DNA of 64,000 bases from Diogma glabrata (lineage: Eukaryota; Arthropoda; Insecta; Diptera; Cylindrotomidae): the NCBI GenBank assembly GCA_963693315.1, contig OY856186.1:95010132-95074131 (forward strand). Reading direction: 5' to 3'. The position numbers and the translations under genes are program-made. The notes beneath the pieces are model-generated. The model searched no databases. It was not told the origin of the DNA and saw only the letters and a program-made list of their open reading frames with translations. Below, piece after piece: positions 10,601 to 24,293 of this stretch (positions are counted from its first letter, which is position 1; the number at the start of each line of letters is the position of its first letter).

Positions 10601-11676
10601 TTTTGAAAAATTACTTTAAGACCTTTTTCTGTCATTTTCTTTACTGATAACAAACAACAATCAAGTCCAGGAACACATAGAACATTTTCCAAACGAGCAC
10701 TTATTTCGACATTATTGTTATTCAACATTTTTATTAAACACGTTCCTCTGCCGAGAGATTTTAATTTTTCTTTATTGGCAACTTTTACATCTTGTTGAAT
10801 TGTCTCATCAAAATCAATAAAATAATTCATTGTATTTACCATGTGACTTGTTGCGGCTGAGTCAGTAACCCAATTTGAATAATAATTGTCACCATCATCA
10901 GAAATAAAACAAACCTCATGATCTGTTACTTTCTTTGCTCTTTGTGTATACGACGTCATCATATTGTTGTCTTTTTCATATTTATTTTTCCAATCAATAT
11001 AATGTCGACAGTCTTTCTTTAAGTGTCCCTTTTTCTTACAGAAAAAACATTGCAATCTGTACTTTGTAGTTTTACAAAAGGTTTTCAAGGCAACATTATT
11101 TCCTTCATTTGGACAAGTATTAGATTGTCTTCTATATTCCTCAATTAATTTCGATTGTACTAGATCGACCGTTAAATCACTTTCTGGGCGAGTTTCTAGA
11201 GCTGTAATTAATATGTCGTAGCTTCTTGGTACACTACTTAATAGCATGGAAACAATCCAGCCATCTGACACTTTTTCTTCACCTAATGCATGTAACTTAT
11301 CAAATAAAGTGGTAATTTCCATGATATGGCTTTCTACATTACCACCTTCCTGTAATTTTAAATTACAAATTTTACGCATTAACTGTACCTTATTACTAAG
11401 CGTAGATTTCTCATGGTAAGATTGAAGATTTTTCCACGCCTCTTGCGCTGTTACAGCCTTCCTTACGTGCATTATTTGGCCATCATCAACAAACAGACCA
11501 ATCCACGCTTTCGCCTCTTCATTTTGACGTTCCCATTTTCCAATTGGATCTGGTTTCGGTTTCGATATTATATTCCACAAGCCTTCTTTTATTAAGAATA
11601 ACTCCATTCTGTATTTCCAGATGAAATAATTTGAATTATTTAATTTATTAAAAGTAATTTTTGTTGAATCTCCCAT
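10567..11676 (-). pseudogene. copia gag and protease start
   Basis: A single open frame of 369 codons starts at ATG 11676, about 90 bases downstream of the primer-binding site. Residues 1-200 form the UBN2/gag-type capsid region (FNKLNNSNYFIWKYRMELFL near the start). Residues 210-223 are a CX2CX4HX4C zinc knuckle (CFFCKKKGHLKKDC). Residues 270-278 (VTDSAATSH) are the aspartic protease active-site segment, in which the usual glycine of D-S-G is alanine. The frame ends by a frameshift near 10600 and is followed directly by integrase in another frame. Gag alone could be translated, so it is the best-preserved part of the element. Whether the alanine is a natural variant or damage cannot be told from one copy. 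Confidence 0.9.
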
Positions 11677-11762
11677 CGTACATAACCTTACTTTACTTCT
11701 GGGTTAATGTCGATGATTTTAAAAATTTTTATGAAAAGCAGTTTAATTTATGATACTGGATA

Positions 11763-11781
11763 CTTGCTTGGGCCCATAACC
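11763..11781 (-). other. copia primer-binding site
   Basis: Read on the minus strand, GGTTATGGGCCCAAGCAAG directly follows the last LTR base. The GGTTATGGGCCCA core matches the Drosophila copia site as I recall it, which uses an internal half-fragment of initiator methionine tRNA rather than the tRNA 3' end. This strongly supports a copia-type priming mode. Confidence 0.85.
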
Positions 11782-12004
11782 TTTTGGAGATAATTCCGTA
11801 ATTCCAGGATACTGGTTTTCGAAACTGCCTTTTAATAATTATAGTTGAACTTAATAAAACGCGTGTTTGGTAATTGAGTTTTATTTTATTAGTAGAAAAA
11901 TAATGACATGACAGTTTATACATAGGGTACAACAAAAGAACAATAATATTACATTTCATTTATTCAACTATAGATGTCATCTGTTTATAGGAATGTTTCT
12001 AACA
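11782..12004 (-). repeat. copia 5' LTR, internally deleted (223 bp)
   Basis: It has the same ends as the 557-bp LTR but lacks a central block of about 335 bp. The break joins TTACATTT directly to CATTTATTCAAC. Repeated ATTTATTCA at the edge of the block suggests slippage or recombination between short repeats. The 5' LTR supplies the promoter, so transcription may be affected. Confidence 0.9.
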
Positions 12005-12009
12005 AATAC
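12005..12009. repeat. right target-site duplication of the copia element
   Basis: AATAC, identical to 7257-7261. Confidence 0.85.
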
Positions 12010-12046
12010 TCCTATAATTTTTTTATTTATATTCCTATATAATATC

Positions 12047-12207
12047 ACGAGTCGTCAAATAATAGTCGATTAGTTTTCATAATCATTATTACGAATGTCA
12101 TTTGAGGTCCCGAGTGCGCGTAGCGCACGAGGTAAATTTTTAAACTCAAATGGCATGAGTGGTAATGTTGAAAAATAATCGACTAATAATTTGGTGACGA
12201 GTTGTAT
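12047..12207. mobile_element. hairpin MITE-like element 1
   Basis: Two arms pair over the whole length. Outer parts are CACGAGTCGTCAAAT versus GGTGACGAGTTGT, then TAATAGTCGATTA versus TAATCGACTAATA, then a TCATTTGAG/CTCAAATGGCA stretch. The apex (12111-12131) is a GC-rich near-palindrome flanked by two CGAG. It lies 38 bp outside the copia element. It has no coding capacity. It shares end and apex motifs with the elements at 26064, 27357 and 34323. Confidence 0.7.
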
Positions 12208-15125
12208 TTAGCAGACAATTTAACGAACAGAAATAGTAACATTATTTCATACAACATAATCATACATAATAAAATATTATTTCATCATAGTAGGCGCATA
12301 AATGTTATAAATTTGTAATTTATTTTTGACAAATAAACATAAACATGCAATCATTTATGAATGAAAACGGACATTTATACTATTTGCAAATTGCATTTTC
12401 ACATAATTTGGTAATGTGAATTTTTGTTTTAAATTAATATATTAAGTAGGCCGAAAATATTCGAAATATTCGCTGTTCCTTCCCACCAAAGAAAAATAAT
12501 CGAAACAATTCGTTTTGATTTGTTAAAAAATAGTAAATAAAGCGTTTTTATTGGACCTTATCGAAACTTTATTTAGTGAGTTGAATTGTCAATTTAATTT
12601 ATTTTATTAGTGATATAAACATTTTGAAAAAAAAAACTGTAGTAGTAGTATCATTTGGCAGTCAGCAAGAGCCATTAGGTAAAGGTCTCTAAAGCTATAG
12701 ATAAATTTACAAATGAATTTTATGTTAAAATTAAAAAACATTAGTACACACAAATAGTTTACACAATAACTTTTATAAATACATGGCGAAAGAATGGCGA
12801 ATGGAGGTTAGAAAAAGGTTAAAATTGATTTCAAATATTTAATTCAAAAAAATTCAATGTTCCGCGATAATCCACTTAATGTATGTCGCGAACTATTAGG
12901 TGAACGTAAAAACATTCGTTTGTTGGGTGTCACAATTGTCAATGATTTACTCTTGAACCATCACACTCGCCATTCAAAATGGTCTCACTGGTCATTGCTA
13001 CTGGTTTAGTGTCCCTAATTTCATTTATCAGTCAAGATCCAGCACTAAAAAAAGCTCAAAACTCAGAAAGTTCAGATTCATTTGTTGACATATTTGCATA
13101 TATGTTTGCATACTTTATAGATCCCTTGCAATAACCTACATGATGCATGTACTTTGTTTGTTTTTTATTTAACGATAATTCTTTTTAGCGAAAAAAAATT
13201 GATTAAAGTTAACTGAGCGAATAAAACGAAATGTGAATGAAAAAACAATTTAAAGTATAATCAACATATAGGCAAACCCTTAAGAAAATTAAAATATTGA
13301 TTACAAAAAAACTAATTAAAATTTTTTAATTCGGGCTCCGAGCTGTTTTAGAACCTGTCAATGGCCTTCTCCTGGCAAAATGTTAGACTCCTGTGTGTTC
13401 CAGATCTCTCTGGAGAACGCATACAGCCAGACAGACACTTTGTTTTACTATTATAGAAGAAGAAAATAGAAGATAGAGAATAGATAAGCAAGCAAACTAA
13501 ATATCATTTTCGATAGTCCACAATTATTATTATTTTTACAATTTAACTCAAGGGTTAGATATATGAGATTGCTGACGTAAGTTGTCAATAAAATGCGGCT
13601 GTTATTGCATGAACCGACATATTTTTCAAATGCTTTTTAACGCCGCCTATATGTTTTTGTGTTAAACTTACGTAAAATGAGAGTTCATCTTAAAACAAGT
13701 AACATTTCATTAATTACCTTTAAAAAACGTTAATTAATATTTTGTTGGATAGAAAGCAAACCATGAAATTTATTGTTGATGCTGAATAGGAATGCAACGA
13801 AACATAACATATCCGTATTGTTATGATTCAGTTCTTATCGTCTACCTAGGTTTTATTGTTATTACTTAGGAATCTGTTTAATATTTAAACCATACATAAA
13901 TTGCTTCTAACTTGGACATTTTTTAGTTAAAACAAACGTAAACGACCAATAAAATTTTACTAATAGGATTTCATAATGCACTAAGTAATTATTAAGATCA
14001 TTTATTTTATAGTTTTAAGTTTCACTTTTTGTATCTTGTATTGTCTAATTGTAAGTTTTACTGCGTTAAATTTAATGTTAATTTTTTTGCTTTAATGTTA
14101 GTTGTATTTTGTTATTGTTTATCCATGCATAAGAACTGTCAACCCACATGTTGTTTAATTACTGTAACAAAGAACTTTATTGAGACATTTAATATATACA
14201 TATTGATTTAAGTATGATTACACACATCTCAAAACAATGGATAAAATGATTCGGGAGAAACATACTAGGAATGTAGAAATGGTACCTCACAAGCTACATT
14301 TAACTATGTCACACTATGACCTATGTTTATTAAGATATTATAGATAGAAGTATTAAGTTCAAAAACATCAAAGTAAAGACCAAACCAAAATTAAGCATGG
14401 GAAGAGTTTACGCAGGACCTGATCTTACCCAATTGATATATTTTAGCAATTTAAAACAAATCTATAGATTTCTCTTGTTAGAGAAAACGAGAAGAAGTCA
14501 ATAATGGCTGCCAAAAAGAAATGCTTCTTCAAAAAAATTCATTAAGAGTCCAAATAATATGTAGTTATAAGATACGCAAAGTTTTAAATTAAATTAAAAA
14601 CTGGTGAATATATTTCTTGGGTTTTGAGTGACCGAGTGGTTATCACGCTGGACTATAATTCGGTGAATTAAAATTTCATCAATTATTTCGAAAGTCAATA
14701 ATCGCAAAATTTCAAAGTTATAACAAAACAAAAAAAAGTCCAAGCGGCACGTATATCGCTAGAAATAGGTAGATTTCGAGATCAGACAGTTTTGTGTGCC
14801 AGTAGAATCTGATGTATCAGATTAGTTTAAACAACACAAACTAATTTAAAACAGATATCGAACAAATTTTAAAAGAAAATTAGCTACATATAAGCAAAAC
14901 TATATCTATCCAATTTTGCAACAAACAAATATCAAATCTACCACAGAACATCTGTGTGGTAATTTATGACACAAACCTACGCTATATCATATGTCGTCCG
15001 ATTACTGCAAAATATCAAAATAGTTTATTTCTAAGAAAAAAAATAATTTCTTTTATTCAAACCTTTTCAATTTTCTTTCATTGACTGTTATAAGGGTTTT
15101 TGGAAATTGTAGTTATGGATTGTTG
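12208..15125. other. AT-rich DNA, no gene recognised
   Basis: No coding motif is visible. A GC-richer stretch at 13330-13475 (with CAGACAGACACTTTGTTTTACTATTATAG at its end) resembles the tail of a dispersed repeat but matches nothing else here. A tRNA-like A-box phrase near 14617-14660 (GACCGAGTGGTTATCACGC) lacks a B box. One 60-codon frame (14029-14211) has no motif. Confidence 0.5.
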
Positions 15126-16085
15126 CAAACTTTTTTGTTGAAGCTAACAAGTCAAAAACCTCTAACTGCAGAGGTTTATATTTATAAAAAACAGATTAAA
15201 ATGTTTCCACAGATTCTAAATTTATAAAGGTTTTAAAAAATATTTGTATCCAAACGGCCGTTATAACGGATTATAAAAACAAATTTTTTTTCTAGTATAA
15301 AGCCTCAAGTTATTTAACCATGTGTCAGATTTTTATGATTTACGAACTTGTCCAAGGTATTAATAAAACACACATCTTTACGGAAGGTTTTTTGATCTGG
15401 CTCTACAAATGCGACCGTGAGAGTGCCGGTTGATTCAAACGCATTCTGTGTTAAACAAGCTTTTTTGTTGGAGCCACTCACTCAGAAACCTCCAACTGCA
15501 GAGGTCTTTTTTTTGATTGAAACTGATTAAAAAGGTTTTAAAGATTCTAAATTTAAGTTTTTAAAAATATTAGAATCTAAACAGCCCGTATAACGGATCT
15601 AAAACACACAGTTTTTTTCTAGTATAAAGCCTTCAGTTTCTTAACCATGTGTTGGATTTGGCTGATTTATGAACTTGTCCAATATATTAATAAAACGCAC
15701 ATTTTTAGAAAAGTTTTTTGATCTGGCTTTACAAATGCGACCGTGAGAGTGCCGGTTGTTTCAAAAAAAAATTTATTTTCGCAAACTTTTTTGTTGGAGC
15801 CGCTCACTCAGGAACCTCTAATGGCAGAGGTCTATTTTAAAACAAATTGATAAAAAAGATTTCAAAGATTCTAAATTTGTTAACTTTTTAAAAATATTAG
15901 TATCGGCCGTTATAACGGTTTTAAAAAATCAATTTTTTTTTAGAAAAAAGGCTCTAGTTCCTTAACTACGTGTCGGATTTTGTTGATTCACGAATTCGTC
16001 CGAGATATTAATAGAACACACATGTACAGAAAATTTTTTTGATCTACCTCAACAAATGCGACTGTGAGAGTGGCGGTCGTTTTCG
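15126..16085 (+). repeat. tandem repeat, three units of about 330 bp
   Basis: Units begin with TTTTTTGTTGrAGC at 15131, 15461 and 15787. Each contains a CCTCTAACTGCAGAGG-type palindrome, a CGGCCGTTATAACGG palindrome, TAGTATAAAGCCTC, a TTAACCAyGTGTC segment and the closing phrase TGCGACCGTGAGAGTGCCGGTTG. The copies are clearly diverged. The array ends directly at an (AT)n tract. No frame is kept open, so this is satellite-like or a multimerised transposon end. Confidence 0.85.
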
Positions 16086-16102
16086 TTATATCTCATATCG
16101 TT

Positions 16103-18733
<2,631 letters not shown>

Positions 18734-18737
18734 AATG
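18734..18737. repeat. left target duplication of the young LTR element
   Basis: AATG precedes the left LTR and recurs at 24290-24293 after the right LTR. Four bases is usual for many Ty3/gypsy elements. Confidence 0.7.
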
Positions 18738-19752
18738 TGTAACGATCGCAATAATCGCGAAACAATAATAAAACCAAATTCATCTTCGTTTTCAATTCAA
18801 TAAAAATGCATTTCATTAGTTTCCGTTCATTTTTACATTAATAATAATTTTAAAATTTTCTAAAACTTAACTGCTAGTTAAATTTTGAATATACTATAAA
18901 AAGCAAACGAACGTACTAAATTTTTATTTCCAATGCTAATGAACAGACGTCGTTGTTAATCATTTGCTGAATTTCGAATATGACACGATTGATTAGAAGA
19001 GGGAAAAAGCAAAATCACATTTTTGCAATTTTTAATTTGGAAAAAATTATTATTCATTCCATTTTCTGCTTCAAAACAATAAAATTGTAAGAAAACGTCC
19101 GTAAGTAAAAATAGCGAATAAATAAATAAATATTAAAATAATTTGCTGTGTTTAATATATCATATTCAAGTTTAATTGATTTGAATTTTAAAAACTCAAA
19201 TATGTGTTCAAACAAAAGTGTTTCTATTATAAACGTGAACCAAAGATTGAATTGATTATAAAAAAAATTGTGTCAAAAATTATAAAAACAAATTATTATT
19301 TTGTTATTGATGTGAAAAACTAATGGAATACGATTTAAATTAAAATAAAATTTACAAACTTTTTCGCTGTAGTATTAATTACTATAATAGTAAAAATAAG
19401 GTTTTATTACAAACGAAAAATTGAAGACAAAAAGAATATGGAAATATTACAATTTGACAGAACATAAGGAAGAAATGATATTGGAAAATCAAAGAAATAA
19501 CTTAGAACAACCGAATATTGATGACATCAATCAACAAAAATAACTTAAGGTATTTACTAAAAATATGTATATTAATTTTAATTTAATCATCCCTTTTAGA
19601 ATGTTAGAGTAAATTTAGAAAAAAAATAGTGAGAGATTCCCAATCTCAAGATTCGTGTGGGGATAAGCTGTATCCCGCGCAAATTCTATTTTTTATATTA
19701 GTAGTAAAGGTCCAATGGTCATAACGTGGCTTCGTAACAGGGTCTGGTTATA
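18738..19752 (+). repeat. left LTR of the young element
   Basis: 1015 bp, AT-rich, starting TGTAACGATCGC and ending GGTCTGGTTATA. A GC-richer segment with GGGGATAAGCTGTATCCCGC, which can form a small hairpin, lies near the 3' end and could be the R/U5 region with a polyadenylation function. That assignment is inference. Confidence 0.85.
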
Positions 19753-22700
19753 ACGTAGCGCCGAACAAAAAGGGACCCGTTAGCCTAATTACAGTTATAT
19801 AAATATTTTCCAGTTTGGGCGTTGGCAAGCCGGTTTTTTTTTGAAAAAAACTTTTTTTTGTGGAACATTTTATATTATTATATTTATATATTTATATATT
19901 AATTGATTATTTCAATTTAGATTAATTAATATCTATATATAGTTTATTTTCGCGTCGGTTTATTTAGCTAAATTTTGTTAAAAAGCTAGAGGAAGAAATA
20001 AAGGTTTAGTTTCTAAGGTGTTCATGTGTATATTTATCATAAGTACTCTAAATTTATATTTTCAAAAATTTAAACAATTCCGCGTTTCTCTTTGTAAGTT
20101 TTAGGATAAACCAGTTGTGGTTTTTTTGGTAATAGGGTGGTGGCAACCGGTTTGGGCCGTGGTTGTCAATCAGCTTTTTGTTTATCTTGAAATAAACCAG
20201 TTATTGGTTTCGTTTTGGTTTTGATTAGGAAATTATATATTTTGAATTTTGATAAGAATGTATACAATTATGAGGGGTCAGGGGTTGATAAGGAGGAGTG
20301 GTCTGGTCCACAGGAGGCCCCTGTTCCTCATTGTATAATTAGTTAAGACTAATTTTTTTTAATTTTGAAAAAAACCGTTTTGGGACAGCAATTTTTTTGG
20401 AGATTGTTTTTTGTGCTGTCATCTGCTTTTAGTAATACTAATTGTTTTTTTATTTGGAAAAAAGAAAACCGTTTTGGGGAAGCAGTTTTTTTTTGAAATT
20501 TTTTTATGCTACCATGTACATATTGTACATATAATTGTTTATATATTGTACATATTTTTGGATGATGCAATTAATTTATATATGAAATTAATTGTATGTT
20601 TTTTTGATTATGGTTAGATTTAGTAAGTGTTTAGCTGGCTTTTTTTCAATGCACTCATACGCGATCCCCATATTCGTCATTGGTTTAATGTGAGTTACAA
20701 TTCCGAGGTATTGATTTATGTATTATTCACACTATAGAATGGATGTCAATAGAACATGTCTCATTACAGTTCTATAAACTTTTGAACTTGTACGGAAATG
20801 TTGAAATATTTTTATTTTGGCTAATATAATGTTCATTTTTGGCCAAAACGACTTCTATTGCAGTACGCCTTATTAGATTTTATGATTTGTACATGAATTA
20901 TTTTGTGTATCTCATATATATATACAAAATAATTTATGTCAAACCTGAAAGTCTAGGTAGGTTTTCTATTGCAACACAATTCGTTTGGCGAAAGAATTTT
21001 TTGTGGTTAAGTCATGTTTTTATGAGTTTTAGGATGTTATTGACGTAATAAAGGTTAACATTGACCAAACAGTTTTTCAACAATTTTGTATAAGTTTAAA
21101 TCTTTCGTCACTACTTTCAAAGTATTATTGGTCTATGTTTATGGAAGTACAATTGAAAATAATTAATTCCCATCAACTTTATAGAGTGAGCGGATCCAGA
21201 TCGGTATCTTCACATTTGTCATCATATTGATCCGCTGATGTAGGTATACATATCTCGTATGAGTCCATTTTAGTTACCATTTTTAAAATTATTTTTATTG
21301 CGATTAATTTTAAAAAGTGGTATAAATATAGAAATAATTATTTTTAGCTAACATTTATTTTTGTTGTTTGTTTTGAATACAATAAGTAAAGCGAAAATTT
21401 GACCTGAACAAATATATTAGAGTTAATAACTTAAAAATTAGTAAGCTTAGTTTTGAATTTAAAATAATCGTAATTTTTTTTAATTACCAATTTATTATTT
21501 AGTCTGAAGATTAAATTTAATTAATCTCATGTAAAACTTTATTAACACATATTATGTATTTCATATTTCGATTTAGCATTCTTAAATAAGAAATTATTTA
21601 GATTATGGATAAGTTATATATTATTTAGGTATATTGATTCACTTTTCCCAGCGGTAGGCCTAACAAGCCATCCATGGGGCTTCTCCCCTTAACATTGATG
21701 TCGTTCTTAGATCGCCTATGGCCATCGGGGTTATGCGATCGAAGAACATTGGTTTCTTCTCTTCATTCGGCGAGGAAGTTCTCAGGGACGAGGAGTGGTG
21801 TTGCTGTGTTTGTACTTAGGTGCAAACCAGTAGTACCATTCTTTGCTCAGAGGCTTCTTCGGTGTAATGAAGAGAAGAACCAATTGTACTTTGCTTTCAG
21901 GATCAGAGGCTTCACCTCATACAAATTCAAAAACTTTTCCACTTTTCCATTTAGCTTTTCAATAGATCAGTTTTTCATAGAGTTTAGGGTTTCTGAGTCT
22001 GGTGCTCGGGAGCGTTCTTCAACTTTCGCATTAGGTTTAGTTGTAATTTATTTTTAGGGTAAACAAGCACAACTGGGTCAGTAGAAGTGGACCTAGGGTC
22101 TAATCGTGACAGTTGTGATTGTTTTATTAGGTTGGGGAGAACTGTTCTGTAGAATCTGGTCGTTAGGGGCTTTTCTAGTCAGTTCTCACATGCATTGTTG
22201 GAGTGGGCTCGCGAACGCGATATTTCAAATTTAAATGAAATGGATATTGTACCATACTTACTTTTTAAATTGTCTCCAGACGAATCTTGATTTTGGGAAT
22301 CTCTTATATTATTAAATAAAGATAAAATAAATAAAACAAATTTTTTTGAAAATTAATTAAATAAAATTTTTATTAAATAAATAATTTTTTTAAATTTAAG
22401 TTAATTTTAGGTAGCTAAATAAAATAAATTTTCTTAATTAAGCTTTACGTCAAGATATAAATAAATATTCTTTGTTTTTTAAAAAAAAATAAATAAATAA
22501 TAAATAAGTTAAGACGGTGCATCCGATAAATAAACATTCTTTTGAATATTTTTTATTTTTCAATTTTTTTTTTTAAAAAATAAATAAATATATTTTAGGG
22601 GTGCTATCGTCAATAACTAATTTTAGGTATATATATATATTTCAGTTTATCTGAAATTAAATAAATAAATTATATTTTTATATACAATATTATAGGCATT

Positions 22701-23274
22701 TTTGTGAAAGGTGAAGTAAAGATTAGCGGCGACAGCGGTTTTTTTTGTTCCTTTATAAAGTTTGTTTTTACAAGAAAATCTTGTATGTTTTCGAATTGGG
22801 CGTTCGTTGTTTTTTTTCGTTTTTGTGCTTTCATCCTTTTTACATTTCCGTCGTACTGGCTCCATTTTTTTTTGTTGAGAGTTGGTTTTACTATTGTTGG
22901 TGATTGCGAGTCATGATTTTGCGGGTTTTACCATCGAAATCTCTAGCGTCTGTTTCCTATATACCAAGCCTAAGTTTTTCAATATATTTTTTTTATAAAA
23001 TTAAATTTAGTGTTAGAATCATTAGTTGTCATAAATTAAACATATATTCTTAATCATTAGTTATTATAGTTATAAATTTAATTCTCGGTTTTTAGAATTT
23101 AAATAGGTGTTATATTTAATATTACTTAGTTATTATAATTTTTTTTATTAGTTATTAGAATTTCTATTATTAGTTTAAGTTTAATAGTGCTTTGGTGTTT
23201 TCTGTCATGGAGGGGATGGCGACGTTTTTGTGATTTCAAGAGTAGAAATCTTGGTTTCTACCTTGAATTCATGG
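19753..23274 (+). other. interior of the young LTR element, no recognised domain
   Basis: The interior begins with a putative primer site and then AT-rich DNA. GC-richer stretches lie at 20100-20180 (repeating AACCGGTTT/AAACCAGTT words) and 21650-22290. The longest frame (21674-22057, plus, 127 codons) has no gag, protease, RT or integrase motif. It opens only after a short GC-rich patch. Its segment near 22200 (GAGTGGGCTCGCGAACG) has no clear homologue. I would not call it a gene. A/T runs of AAATAAATAAA type fill 22310-22680. Confidence 0.55.
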
Positions 23275-24289
23275 TGTAACGATCGCAATAATCGCGAAAC
23301 AATAATAAAACCAAATTCATCTTCGTTTTCAATTCAATAAAAATGCATTTCATTAGTTTCCGTTCATTTTTACATTAATAATAATTTTAAAATTTTCTAA
23401 AACTTAACTGCTAGTTAAATTTTGAATATACTATAAAAAGCAAACGAACGTACTAAATTTTTATTTCCAATGCTAATGAACAGACGTCGTTGTTAATCAT
23501 TTGCTGAATTTCGAATATGACACGATTGATTAGAAGAGGGAAAAAGCAAAATCACATTTTTGCAATTTTTAATTTGGAAAAAATTATTATTCATTCCATT
23601 TTCTGCTTCAAAACAATAAAATTGTAAGAAAACGTCCGTAAGTAAAAATAGCGAATAAATAAATAAATATTAAAATAATTTGCTGTGTTTAATATATCAT
23701 ATTCAAGTTTAATTGATTTGAATTTTAAAAACTCAAATATGTGTTCAAACAAAAGTGTTTCTATTATAAACGTGAACCAAAGATTGAATTGATTATAAAA
23801 AAAATTGTGTCAAAAATTATAAAAACAAATTATTATTTTGTTATTGATGTGAAAAACTAATGGAATACGATTTAAATTAAAATAAAATTTACAAACTTTT
23901 TCGCTGTAGTATTAATTACTATAATAGTAAAAATAAGGTTTTATTACAAACGAAAAATTGAAGACAAAAAGAATATGGAAATATTACAATTTGACAGAAC
24001 ATAAGGAAGAAATGATATTGGAAAATCAAAGAAATAACTTAGAACAACCGAATATTGATGACATCAATCAACAAAAATAACTTAAGGTATTTACTAAAAA
24101 TATGTATATTAATTTTAATTTAATCATCCCTTTTAGAATGTTAGAGTAAATTTAGAAAAAAAATAGTGAGAGATTCCCAATCTCAAGATTCGTGTGGGGA
24201 TAAGCTGTATCCCGCGCAAATTCTATTTTTTATATTAGTAGTAAAGGTCCAATGGTCATAACGTGGCTTCGTAACAGGGTCTGGTTATA
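23275..24289 (+). repeat. right LTR of the young element
   Basis: No difference from the left LTR was seen when the two were read line by line. Since both LTRs are identical at insertion, this implies a recent event. Confidence 0.85.
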
Positions 24290-24293
24290 AATG
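24290..24293. repeat. right target duplication of the young LTR element
   Basis: AATG, matching 18734-18737. Confidence 0.7.

Larger units (their letters stand above)
7262..12004 (-). mobile_element. copia-clade LTR retrotransposon, complete but inactivated
   Basis: The element reads on the minus strand. From its 5' side: LTR (12004-11782), primer-binding site (11781-11763), gag with zinc knuckle and protease (11676-10567), integrase (about 10600-9290), reverse transcriptase and RNase H (about 9290-7845), polypurine tract (7833-7819), LTR (7818-7262), all inside an AATAC duplication. Integrase before reverse transcriptase is the diagnostic copia gene order. The reading frame is broken by about five frameshifts plus a premature stop in RNase H, and the 5' LTR has lost about 335 bp. 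It is therefore not able to move on its own. Otherwise the structure is complete, and the shared parts of the two LTRs differ by about one base, so the insertion is not ancient. Confidence 0.95.
18738..24289 (+). mobile_element. young non-autonomous LTR retrotransposon
   Basis: Two direct repeats of 1015 bp (18738-19752 and 23275-24289) look identical base for base and have exactly the same length. They are separated by a 3.5-kb interior and enclosed by AATG on both sides. The repeats start TGTAAC and end GTTATA, a slightly imperfect inverted pair. Just inside the left repeat, GTAGCGCCGAAC may be the tRNA primer site, which sets a tentative plus orientation. No polypurine tract is convincing. 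The interior has no integrase, protease or reverse transcriptase motif. This fits a LARD-type element mobilised by a relative elsewhere. Superfamily is inferred only from the 4-bp duplication and the end sequence. Confidence 0.8.

Noticed and set aside
14617..14690. Possible tRNA or tRNA-derived SINE head (GACCGAGTGGTTATCACGC)
   Set aside because: Only an A-box-like phrase is present; I found no B box, anticodon stem or acceptor pairing.
21674..22057. 127-codon frame inside the young LTR element
   Set aside because: No gag or other domain was recognised and the flanks are full of stops; listed only as part of the interior.
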